Source: Flammeovirgaceae bacterium UBA2786
GTDB lineage: Bacteria; Bacteroidota; Bacteroidia; Cytophagales; Cyclobacteriaceae
Assembly: GCA_002352225.1 (NCBI GenBank)
Contig: DEIA01000027.1
Location: 1 to 8,176, forward strand
DNA: 8,176 nucleotides
Direction of reading: 5' to 3'
The notes under the pieces were generated by a model. The model searched no databases, had not been told where the DNA came from, and was given only the letters and a program-made list of their open reading frames with translations. Below are positions 1 to 7,334 of the stretch, piece after piece. The position numbers were made by a program, and so were the translations under genes. Position 1 is the stretch's first letter; every line of letters starts with the position of its first letter.

Positions 1-3000
1 CACACCTATCCCAATACCTCTGTAAACTGTGGTTATGATTTGGTGATAGATGCCGCCAATGCCTGTAATCCGCGTGGCAGTGTGGTGCCCATCAATACAC
101 AAGTTATTGTCTGGACAAATGATGTAATTTCGATTAACCCGGCTACGTATCGGGTTTGCCAGGGTTATGCGGCAAGCGTTCAGTTTACCGATGACAGCGA
201 TTGGAATTGTTTTCCACGAGCAACACGCGAGAATAATGAACCGCGTTGGATTCAATGGATGTACGGAACCGGCCCGTTGGCCAATCAGATTCCGGGTGTG
301 CAGGTAAACAGTATTACACCGGGTGGATTTCCTTACCTGAATCCTGCGCCAGCCACAAATCCTATCTATCCGGTATTGGCACCCGGCCAGCAAAGTTTAC
401 CTATTCAGGTACCGGTTACTACTCCGGCCGATTTAGGTCGTGAGTTTGTAATTACGCTTAAAAACTGGAATCAATGCAATGCGTACGACAATGTACTCAC
501 CGACCTTAATCCATTCAATCCGGTTAACGGGAATTTAGTGAATGGTGATAACGCACCACAGGTTACTACTGCGCGTATTGTAATTGTGCCCTCGCCCCAA
601 CCTGACTACCTCACCCGTTTAGGTGGAAGTGGGGGACCCGTTCAAACTATATTTTGCGTTGGCGACAATATTTATTTTGACAACGAAACCCCCAATATTG
701 CCGGAGCTTCCTTTGTGTACACCTGGGAATTTTTTGATAACAGCACCGGTGCGGGCGCACCCCTTTCAACCGCTACGGATAGCAACCCTACATTTGCATA
801 CCCTACATCGGGTCAAAAGTTAATACGTCTTTCGGTACGCGATCAGAATGCAGCTGGTAATTGTGTGGCCACCGTGGATAAAATTATTACTATTTCACCT
901 TCGCTGGTGGCACAGATCCGGGTTACCGATCTGAGCAATACGATCATTACACCCGATTTTTGCCAGAATGCAACTGCACCGTTTACAACTTTTTCCGTTC
1001 GGTTTAGTGATGTTTCGGTAGGGAGTTTAACACCAACTACGCAGTGGCGTTGGGAATTTTATGACGAAACAAATGTGTTGGTACGACAGGAACCCGCATC
1101 TGGATTCTCTACTGTTTCGCTTGGGCCGTTTGATCAATCCTATCTCAATCGCGGTATTTACCGTGTACGGTTAATTGTGCGCGATAATGTTACTTCTTGC
1201 GAAACAGTAGATGAAGTTCAAGTACGTGTATTTGAAAATCCTTTACCCGTATTTACGGCATCGCAGGTTTGCGCAGGTCAGGCAACATCTTTTGCTGAAG
1301 CCTCCACCCTTCAGTCTATTAACGGTGAATCTATTGTGTTGCGCGAGTGGGATTTCAATTTTACCGGCACGTTTACAAAAGATCCGGCATTCGATAATCA
1401 AACATCGTTTACCCGGGTGCTGGGTCCGGCTGCTACATATCAGGTTGCTTTGCGGGTAACTACCAACCAGGCCGCATGCTCGGAGACATTAATACTACCG
1501 GTTATAGTAGACCCCTTGCCGGTGGCCTCGTTTACACCCGATATTACTTCCGGTTGTAGTGTATTAAGGGTTACGTTCAATAACACCGGTGCTGCTATTC
1601 AACCCACAGCCATTGGTAGTTATGTGTGGGAAGCAGATGAACAGGGTGGCCTTGGATTTCAACCAATAGGAACTCAAATACCTGCTGATCCTGCGTTTAC
1701 TCCGTTTTTTATTTATGATTTCGAGAACATTGGGTTAGTTAATAAAATTTTTGAAGTCAGGTTAAGAGTAATTACAGCTGGCGGGTGCGAAACTATTTCG
1801 CCCTCTCAAACGATTACTGTTTTTCCGGGTACACGATCTGGGTTTATATCCACTAACTATTCTCCTTTTAATGATAACTGTTCGCCACAAAACATCAACT
1901 TTTCGGTTGACCTGGAGACACAATCGCTAAACCCTTCTGAATACAGGTGGGAGATAAGTGACAGCAATGGAATTATTGATAATATCAGCACAGGAACAAC
2001 ACCTGGATTCAGTTATCTGTTTACTAATAGTACCCAGACAATTAAAAATTTTTCTGTACGACTTCAGACTACTTTATCTACGGGTTGTTTTGGTGATTCA
2101 ATCCGAACTATTCGTATTAGTCCAATACCCATTTCACAATTCACAACCGATACACTGGTGTTTGATTGTAATGTAATGACCGTGCGACTTGATGCCGTGC
2201 AGAAAGGACTTACCAGTTATCATTGGGTAATAACAGAAAATGGAATTCCAATTGTTGATCAAACCTCGGGGGTTGATTTTATTGAGCATACATTTAACCG
2301 GCCGCCTGCAGCTTCGCCTGCGCTAACGGTTGGGTTTAGTCTTGATACCGAAAATTTTGCAAATTGTAGCAGCCCGGTAACAAATCAGAACTTAGTTGTT
2401 CCCAGCCGCGATAATATTAATATCGGGTTTACAGCAACTCCTATTAGTCAATCGCTGCCTGCATCTACCGTTACAATTTCAAACACCACCACTCCCGGCC
2501 CCTGGTCTTATCTATGGGATTTTGGTGATGGAACTACCTCCGTAAATGCAAATGTTACTTCGCACACGTACGCCACGTATGGTGTTTATACTATCCGGTT
2601 AACGGTTACTAACAATGTATGCGTAGAAACACAAGCACAACAAGTTGAGATACTGGCTATTCCTCCAATCGTTGATTTTTCTTATGATCCACCAGAAGGA
2701 TGCATGCCGCTTAGGGTGTCTTTTACCAATCTTTCTCAGTTTGCTGATCCGAATTCGTACCAATGGGATTTTGGTGATGGAGCAACATCACAAGCCATTA
2801 ATCCAACGCATACTTACTTTCAACCAGGTTTATATTCTGTTTCGTTATCGGCCACTAATATTACCGGGCAGACAGTAACTGAAACAAAGGCAGGTATTAT
2901 TGAAGTATTTCCATTACCCCGGGCCGATTTTGAAATTAAGCCCGTGTTGGTATACATACCGGGTGGTATTTTGTACACAGACAACCGGAGTTTTGATGCC

Positions 3001-3468
3001 AGCACATACTTGTGGGAATTTGGAGATGGCAACACATCAACCACTTTTGAGCCTGAACATAAGTATCAGGATGAAGGCTTGTACACCATTAAGCTAACAG
3101 CGTTTAATCAATTTAACTGTGCCGATTCGGCTGTGCGCGAAAATGCTGTACGCGTATTGAAAGGAGGGCAGGTGTTAATCCCTAATGCATTTTCGCCAAA
3201 CCTTTCGGCTACCGGAAGTGGTGGCGGAAACAGCGATGGTACCAATGATATTTTTTTACCAGTAATGCGTGGTGTTACTGAATTTGAGTTATTGATTTTT
3301 AACCGTTGGGGCGAATTGCTGTTTGAAAGTCGCGATCCGGAACGTGGCTGGGACGGAACCTATCAAGGTAAGTTGTGCCAGCAAGATGTATATGTTTACA
3401 AGGTTGCGGCTTCGTTCGCAAATGGCGATCGTGTAGTGCGTGTAGGCGATGTTAACCTGATCCGATGA
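1..3468 (+). CDS. PKD-repeat cell-surface adhesin with type B T9SS C-terminal domain (5' partial, SprB-like)
   Basis: The reading frame is open from base 1, so the start lies outside the window; 1155 residues are visible. Three canonical PKD domains carry W-D/E-F-G-D-G cores at residues about 839, 922 and 1005, spaced 83 residues apart. Upstream are at least six more divergent Ig/PKD-like units (YTWEFFD, WRWEFYD, REWDFNF, SYVWEAD, YRWEISD, SYHWVIT), many with cysteines. Residues about 1057-1155 form the gliding-motility-associated C-terminal domain (CHU_C, type B sorting domain), with IPNAFSPN, DGTNDIF, FNRWGELLFES, GWDG, DVYVYKV and a terminal LIR. In this family the domain directs export across the outer membrane by the type IX secretion system, and the PKD array projects from the cell. 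The role (adhesion, gliding or polymer binding) is inferred; no catalytic domain is visible. The stop overlaps the next start by 4 bases. The Cys-rich Ig-like units could also bind glycans. Confidence 0.95.
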   Translation, partial: HTYPNTSVNCGYDLVIDAANACNPRGSVVPINTQVIVWTNDVISINPATYRVCQGYAASVQFTDDSDWNCFPRATRENNEPRWIQWMYGTGPLANQIPGVQVNSITPGGFPYLNPAPATNPIYPVLAPGQQSLPIQVPVTTPADLGREFVITLKNWNQCNAYDNVLTDLNPFNPVNGNLVNGDNAPQVTTARIVIVPSPQPDYLTRLGGSGGPVQTIFCVGDNIYFDNETPNIAGASFVYTWEFFDNSTGAGAPLSTATDSNPTFAYPTSGQKLIRLSVRDQNAAGNCVATVDKIITISPSLVAQIRVTDLSNTIITPDFCQNATAPFTTFSVRFSDVSVGSLTPTTQWRWEFYDETNVLVRQEPASGFSTVSLGPFDQSYLNRGIYRVRLIVRDNVTSCETVDEVQVRVFENPLPVFTASQVCAGQATSFAEASTLQSINGESIVLREWDFNFTGTFTKDPAFDNQTSFTRVLGPAATYQVALRVTTNQAACSETLILPVIVDPLPVASFTPDITSGCSVLRVTFNNTGAAIQPTAIGSYVWEADEQGGLGFQPIGTQIPADPAFTPFFIYDFENIGLVNKIFEVRLRVITAGGCETISPSQTITVFPGTRSGFISTNYSPFNDNCSPQNINFSVDLETQSLNPSEYRWEISDSNGIIDNISTGTTPGFSYLFTNSTQTIKNFSVRLQTTLSTGCFGDSIRTIRISPIPISQFTTDTLVFDCNVMTVRLDAVQKGLTSYHWVITENGIPIVDQTSGVDFIEHTFNRPPAASPALTVGFSLDTENFANCSSPVTNQNLVVPSRDNINIGFTATPISQSLPASTVTISNTTTPGPWSYLWDFGDGTTSVNANVTSHTYATYGVYTIRLTVTNNVCVETQAQQVEILAIPPIVDFSYDPPEGCMPLRVSFTNLSQFADPNSYQWDFGDGATSQAINPTHTYFQPGLYSVSLSATNITGQTVTETKAGIIEVFPLPRADFEIKPVLVYIPGGILYTDNRSFDASTYLWEFGDGNTSTTFEPEHKYQDEGLYTIKLTAFNQFNCADSAVRENAVRVLKGGQVLIPNAFSPNLSATGSGGGNSDGTNDIFLPVMRGVTEFELLIFNRWGELLFESRDPERGWDGTYQGKLCQQDVYVYKVAASFANGDRVVRVGDVNLIR
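2514..2781 (+). repeat. 19-bp direct repeat between adjacent PKD domains
   Basis: The 19 bases at 2514-2532 recur identically at 2763-2781 (ATGGGATTTTGGTGATGGA). Both encode the W-D-F-G-D-G core of a PKD domain, 249 bases apart (83 codons). The third PKD core near 3013 is diverged at the DNA level. This is a domain-duplication footprint inside the adhesin gene and a possible site of domain gain or loss by recombination. Confidence 0.8.
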
Positions 3469-4484
3469 GAAAAATTTTCTTTATATCGATACTGATAGCG
3501 TGTACTGTAAAAGTATTAGCACAAGACCCACAATTTTCGCAATACTATGCAGCGCCATTGTATCTTAATCCGGCCTTTGCCGGTACGTCAGAAGATCATC
3601 GGTTTATTGCTAACTATCGCAATCAGTGGCCCAATGCAGCACGCGGATTTGTAACGTATGCTTTTTCGTACGATGTAAATCTGAATCATTATAACAGTGG
3701 TGTTGGTTTTTTGGCTACTGTTGATCAGGCCGGTACTGCCGGTATGCGATCATCGCAACTTAATTTTTTATACTCTTACAAATGGAATGTCTCTAATAAA
3801 TGGGTTGTATCGGCAGGATTGAATTTTGGATACGCATTTCGGTCAATTGATCTTAACCGATTAATTTTTGGAGATCAGCTTCAGTTTGATTCGGATGGTA
3901 ATGTGCCTACCGATGATCAGGCTCTTTTTAATCTGGGAAATACGCAGTACTTCGATTTTAATTCCGGAGTGCTTGCGTACAATAAAAACTTTTGGTTTGG
4001 ATTTGCGGCCAGCCATTTAAATACACCTAACCGCTCACTGGTTAATCAGGAAGCAGAAGTTCCAATAAAAACAAGTTTTCATGGCGGAGTTCTGATACCC
4101 CTTTACGGAGGCCCCTTCAAGAAAGAACACATTTCTGTTTTGGCACCTTCGTTTGTTTATAAAAAGCAAGGGCATTTCGATCAGCTTGATGTTGGGATTC
4201 ACTTTTTATACGATCCCATTATGATGGGGGTGTGGTATCGTGGCATTCCATTACAGCAAAACGTTCGCGATAATATTAGCCAGGATGCTATGGTGGTAAT
4301 ACTTGGGTTCCAGTTTGAAAAGGTTGAACTTGGTTATAGCTATGATTTTACGGTTTCGGAGCTTGGCCCAATTTCAGGAGGGGCACATGAGGTGGCCATA
4401 AAGTATAAACTGGAGATGGCGGCTCAGGTAAAGACAAAACGGAAGGATAAATTTATTCCTTGTCCAACTTTTATTAAAAAGTAG
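3465..4484 (+). CDS. PorP/SprF-family type IX secretion outer-membrane protein
   Basis: This 339-residue protein has a cleavable signal peptide (residues 1-19, hydrophobic core FFISILIACTV, likely cleavage after VLA before QDPQ). The mature N-terminus, QDPQFSQYYAAPLYLNPAFAG, is the hallmark start of the PorP/SprF family. Other family features are NYRNQWP, repeated aromatic beta-strand-like segments, GVWYRG near residue 257, a late ELGYSYDFT...GGAHE block and a terminal CPTF motif with Cys about residue 333. Family members are predicted outer-membrane beta-barrels. SprF of Flavobacterium johnsoniae is needed for secretion of the adhesin SprB, and paralogues often sit beside genes for proteins with type B sorting domains. 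Here the start codon overlaps the adhesin stop (ATGA at 3465-3468) with no Shine-Dalgarno sequence, implying co-expression. I infer a dedicated partner of the upstream adhesin rather than the core PorP of the secretion machine. Confidence 0.94.
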   Translation: MRKIFFISILIACTVKVLAQDPQFSQYYAAPLYLNPAFAGTSEDHRFIANYRNQWPNAARGFVTYAFSYDVNLNHYNSGVGFLATVDQAGTAGMRSSQLNFLYSYKWNVSNKWVVSAGLNFGYAFRSIDLNRLIFGDQLQFDSDGNVPTDDQALFNLGNTQYFDFNSGVLAYNKNFWFGFAASHLNTPNRSLVNQEAEVPIKTSFHGGVLIPLYGGPFKKEHISVLAPSFVYKKQGHFDQLDVGIHFLYDPIMMGVWYRGIPLQQNVRDNISQDAMVVILGFQFEKVELGYSYDFTVSELGPISGGAHEVAIKYKLEMAAQVKTKRKDKFIPCPTFIKK

Positions 4485-4510
4485 CTAACCCCAGATTCCT
4501 GTTAATCTAT

Positions 4511-4518
4511 TACCTTTG
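4511..4518 (+). promoter_or_regulatory. Candidate Bacteroidota -7 element for the cca gene
   Basis: TACCTTTG matches the Bacteroidota -7 consensus TAnnTTTG exactly and lies in the 54-base gap before the tRNA nucleotidyltransferase gene. No convincing TTTG/TTG -33 box is seen at the usual spacing. If used, transcription would begin around 4524-4526 and leave a leader of only about 15 bases. Confidence 0.4.
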
Positions 4519-4538
4519 ACCTCATTTTGAGAGGTTAA
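4516..4538 (+). promoter_or_regulatory. Dyad symmetry abutting the cca start codon
   Basis: TTGACCTC (4516-4523) pairs with GAGGTTAA (4531-4538) around a 7-base spacer: 8 pairs including one G-T. It overlaps the candidate -7 box and ends on the base before the ATG. It could be an operator-like site or, in read-through transcripts from the upstream operon, a hairpin limiting ribosome access. No run of T follows, so it is not a canonical terminator. The function is inference. Confidence 0.35.
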
Positions 4539-5963
4539 ATGGACTTCAAAGCACATCTTGATTCGGATTCAATTTTTGGAGAGGTAGCGGCTGCCGCACA
4601 GCAATTGAATACACCTGCTTTTGTGGTAGGGGGCTATGTGCGCGATTTGATTTTAAAACGTACTAATAAGGATATTGATTTTGTTTGCCTGGGCAATGGA
4701 ATTGAATTGGCACAGGCAGTAGCAGCACGGTTAGGAAATCTGCCTGTTACCGTATTTAAGAACTTTGGCACAGCCATGATTAAATGGCACGACCGTGAGT
4801 TAGAATTTGTTGGAGCCCGTAAGGAATCGTACCGTAAGGAATCGCGCAAGCCAATTGTAGAGAATGGTACATTGGAAGAAGATCAGCAGCGCAGAGATTT
4901 TACCATCAATGCAATGGCTATTGGCCTAAGTGGCGAAACTTATGGTAAAGTACTGGACCCCTTTGGCGGGCTGCAACACCTGGAAGAAAAGATTATTAAA
5001 ACCCCGCTTAATCCGGAGATTACTTTTTCGGATGATCCGTTGCGCATGATGCGGGCCGTTCGGTTTGCATCACAACTTTCATTTGATATTGAATCCGATA
5101 CATACGAAGCTATTGTAAAAAATACCGATCGGCTTGAGATTGTGTCAATGGAGCGCATTACCACCGAATTGAATAAGATCATCGAATCTAAATTACCTTC
5201 TTATGGATTCAAGTTACTTTTTCATTGCGGCCTTTTGAAGAAATTTTTTCCAGAGATGGTGGCCTTGCATGGGGTACAATATCAGGACAACAAAGCACAT
5301 AAAGATAATTTTTTTCATACCCTGCAGGTGTTGGATAATGTAGCTAAAGTCTCGGACGATTTATGGTTACGGTGGGCAGCTATTTTACATGACATTGCCA
5401 AGCCGGCTACCAAACGGTTCGACAAAGAAGTAGGGTGGACGTTTCATGGGCATGAAGAAAAAGGGGCACGCATGGTTCCGGGTATCTTTCGCAGGCTTAA
5501 GTTACCAATGAATGAAAAAATGATTTTTGTGCAGAAACTTGTGCGGTTGCATCTGCGCCCGATTGCCCTGGTGAAGGAGGTGAGTGACTCGGCCATCCGC
5601 AGACTGCTTTTTGAAGCCGGAGAAGATGTGGATGCACTGATGATGCTTTGCCGTGCAGACATAACCTCTAAGAATAATGAAAAAGTTGCGCGCTACCTCA
5701 ACAATTTTGATGCGGTGCAGCAGAAAATGGCAGACCTTGAGGCCCGCGACCATATCCGGCATTTTCAGCCTCCCGTTTCAGGCGATGAGATTATCAAATT
5801 GTTTAACATACCGCCTGGCGCGATAATTGGAGAAATAAAAGAGGCTATTAAAGAAGCTATACTGGAAGGAACCATCCGGAATTCGCGCGAAGAGGCCTAT
5901 GAACTGATGTTAAAACTGGCTGCCGAACGAGGATTGTATGTAAAAGAAGAATCAAAGAATTAA
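4539..5963 (+). CDS. cca: CCA tRNA nucleotidyltransferase with HD domain
   Basis: This 474-residue class II nucleotidyltransferase adds or repairs the 3'-CCA of tRNAs in the cytoplasm, using CTP and ATP. The N-terminal catalytic head shows GGYVRD (31-36), the metal-binding pair D45 and D47 in KDIDF, the RRDFTINAMA motif (118-127), DDPLRMMRAVRFA (165-177) and ERITTELNKI (205-214). A complete HD domain follows: H260, H284-D285 in ILHDIAKP, H303/H305 in FHGHEEKG and D374 in CRADIT, so phosphohydrolase activity is plausible. The C-terminal part (QPPVSGDEI, then an EAIKEAILEG helix) matches the tRNA-binding tail of this family, and the length is typical. The ATG start leaves the usual short lead-in before the GG motif. 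The same superfamily includes poly(A) polymerases, but a single full-length HD-containing copy of this type is most likely the CCA enzyme. Confidence 0.92.
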   Translation: MDFKAHLDSDSIFGEVAAAAQQLNTPAFVVGGYVRDLILKRTNKDIDFVCLGNGIELAQAVAARLGNLPVTVFKNFGTAMIKWHDRELEFVGARKESYRKESRKPIVENGTLEEDQQRRDFTINAMAIGLSGETYGKVLDPFGGLQHLEEKIIKTPLNPEITFSDDPLRMMRAVRFASQLSFDIESDTYEAIVKNTDRLEIVSMERITTELNKIIESKLPSYGFKLLFHCGLLKKFFPEMVALHGVQYQDNKAHKDNFFHTLQVLDNVAKVSDDLWLRWAAILHDIAKPATKRFDKEVGWTFHGHEEKGARMVPGIFRRLKLPMNEKMIFVQKLVRLHLRPIALVKEVSDSAIRRLLFEAGEDVDALMMLCRADITSKNNEKVARYLNNFDAVQQKMADLEARDHIRHFQPPVSGDEIIKLFNIPPGAIIGEIKEAIKEAILEGTIRNSREEAYELMLKLAAERGLYVKEESKN

Positions 5964-5989
5964 CTTGCCAATCGATCTAATTTTTAGCT

Positions 5990-6733
5990 ATGAAAAAGTG
6001 TGTATTCATTTTACTGTTTGGAGCTTCGTTAAGTGTGTGGGCTCAAAAACAACCCGCCAAAACGGAAACTAAAACACAACCTCAAACCGAGACGCAGCCA
6101 CAAACCCAACAAAAGGGAACAAATGCGCTTACTGACCATTTTTATAAGAAGTATGTAACCGCTATTAAATGGAACGATTTCGAGGTAGCCAAAAGTGCGC
6201 TGTACGATCTTATTATGGAAAATCCACAAAACGATTCGCTTATTCTTAGCCTGGCCTATCATTACTATGAAAATCAACAGCATGTTCCGGCTGTATTAGT
6301 ATCGCAGGAATTATTGGCCCGTAACCCAAAAAATACCACCGCGCTGGAAATTGCCGCAATTGGATATGAAGCCATGGGTGTGCGCGACAGGGCCCTGCAG
6401 AATTATGAAAGTCTTTATCTGTTAAGCAATAATGTAAGCGTATTATATAAGATGGCCTTTATTCAATACGAACTAAAACGATACAACGAAGCCATTACAT
6501 CCATTGATATTTTATTGAGTAACAAGGATGTAGAAGCCCTTAAAGTGGTCTTTAATGATGTAGAAAATAAACCCAAAGAATACGCTATGCCGGTGGCCTT
6601 GTTAAATCTTAAGGGCATGGCGGTATTAGATCATTTGGGCGATAAAGCTGCCGCCAAAAAGCTTTTTGATCAGGCATTAGCTGCTGCCCCCGATTTTGTG
6701 CTGGCCAAACAAAATCTGAATAAAGTCAAATAA
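5990..6733 (+). CDS. Exported tetratricopeptide-repeat protein
   Basis: This 247-residue protein begins with a clear signal peptide (MKKCVFILLFGASLSVWA, cleavage likely around WAQ/K near residue 19-20), so it probably acts in the periplasm. Residues about 21-43 are a low-complexity Lys/Thr/Gln/Pro linker. From about residue 50 the protein is helical with TPR-like pairs: 57-80 (WNDFEVAKSALYDLIMENP), 82-113, 116-146 (ALEIAAIGYEAMG, RALQNYESLY), 150-176 (YKMAFIQYELKRYNEAI) and 203-236 (AKKLFDQALAAAPDF). TPRs are protein-interaction scaffolds; the partner cannot be read from the sequence. The gene starts 26 bases after cca, without a Shine-Dalgarno sequence, and may be co-transcribed with it. A 49-base gap separates it from the sigma factor gene. 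It is not a lipoprotein, because the only early Cys (C4) lies before the hydrophobic core rather than in a lipobox. Confidence 0.85.
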   Translation: MKKCVFILLFGASLSVWAQKQPAKTETKTQPQTETQPQTQQKGTNALTDHFYKKYVTAIKWNDFEVAKSALYDLIMENPQNDSLILSLAYHYYENQQHVPAVLVSQELLARNPKNTTALEIAAIGYEAMGVRDRALQNYESLYLLSNNVSVLYKMAFIQYELKRYNEAITSIDILLSNKDVEALKVVFNDVENKPKEYAMPVALLNLKGMAVLDHLGDKAAAKKLFDQALAAAPDFVLAKQNLNKVK

Positions 6734-6748
6734 GGGTGCAACCTTTGG

Positions 6749-6782
6749 GTACGGTATAGGTCATTAGCCCGTACTGTTTTGT
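6749..6782 (+). terminator. Possible weak stem-loop with T-rich tail between TPR and sigma genes
   Basis: GTACGG (6749-6754) is a perfect inverted repeat of CCGTAC (6769-6774) across a 14-base loop, followed directly by TGTTTTGT. The shape fits a weak intrinsic terminator, but the stem is only 6 bp and the loop is long. The T-rich tail runs up to the likely TTG start of the sigma gene, so it could instead affect translation of that gene. Confidence 0.25.
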
Positions 6783-7334
6783 TTGGAGGCACAGGCTATA
6801 CATATACATAGCGAGTTGATTAACCGTTGCCGTCAGGGCGACCGGGAGGCGTACTATAAACTGTATAAGTTGTATAGCCGCAGTATGTACAATGTAGGCT
6901 TTCGGATTGTAAACAATACAGAAGAGGCTGAAGACGTGCTACAAGAGGCATTTACCAGTGCATTTCGCAACCTGCACCATTACCGGGGAGATTCAACGTT
7001 TGGGGCCTGGCTAAAGCGGATTGTAATTAATAAAGCTATCAATTATCTGCATAAAAGGAAGGCTGAAAGAATGCCGGAAGACGAGCGATGGGATGTGCAT
7101 GAAGAGGAGGAGGAAAATATTCTGGAAGGTTTTCCGTTTTCAGTAGAGCAGGTGCGCAGTGCCATTGAGCGCCTGCCGGATGGGTATCGGTCAGTGCTTT
7201 CTTTGTATCTTTTAGAAGGCTATGATCATGCTGAGATTGGTGAAATTATGGGTATAACCGAATCTACATCCAAATCGCAGTTTAACAGGGCAAAAAAGAA
7301 ACTTAAAGACCTTTTGGAGGAAGGCGTAAAATGA
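6783..7334 (+). CDS. ECF-type RNA polymerase sigma factor
   Basis: This 183-residue sigma-70 family protein has only regions 2 and 4, as in extracytoplasmic-function sigmas. Region 2 spans about residues 26-92: YKLYKLYSRSMYNVGFRIV, then EEAEDVLQEAF (core RNA polymerase contact) and FGAWLKRIVINKAINYLHKR (-10 recognition). An acidic linker (EDERWDVHEEEEEN, about 99-112) leads to region 4 at about 123-180, with AIERLPDGYRSVLSLYLLEGY and the helix-turn-helix HAEIGEIMGITESTSKSQFNRAKKKL. No in-frame ATG precedes the conserved ELINRCRQGDREAYY segment: an in-frame TAG lies at 6765 and the next ATG is at codon 35, inside region 2, so TTG at 6783 is the best start. The stop overlaps the next gene by ATGA. 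It probably directs RNA polymerase to envelope-response genes and possibly its own operon; the regulon is unknown. Confidence 0.92.
   Translation: MEAQAIHIHSELINRCRQGDREAYYKLYKLYSRSMYNVGFRIVNNTEEAEDVLQEAFTSAFRNLHHYRGDSTFGAWLKRIVINKAINYLHKRKAERMPEDERWDVHEEEEENILEGFPFSVEQVRSAIERLPDGYRSVLSLYLLEGYDHAEIGEIMGITESTSKSQFNRAKKKLKDLLEEGVK
7316..7320 (+). promoter_or_regulatory. Shine-Dalgarno GGAGG for the anti-sigma-like gene
   Basis: GGAGG lies 10 bases before the ATG at 7331, inside the last codons of the sigma gene. It supports that start. Such a strong site stands out because the other starts in this window lack one, as is usual in Bacteroidota, where ribosomes rely little on Shine-Dalgarno pairing. 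Confidence 0.55.

Noticed and set aside
2820..3044. Minus-strand open frames within the adhesin, cca, TPR and anti-sigma genes (for example 2820-3044, 4940-5182, 5502-5762, 6029-6283, 7439-7714)
   Set aside because: They lie wholly inside strongly supported + strand genes, show no recognisable domains and have unlikely compositions; they are frame shadows.
5964..5989. TAATTTTT at 5978-5985 as a promoter -7 box for the TPR gene
   Set aside because: It misses the conserved final G, has no -33 partner at proper spacing and lies only 4 bases from the ATG.
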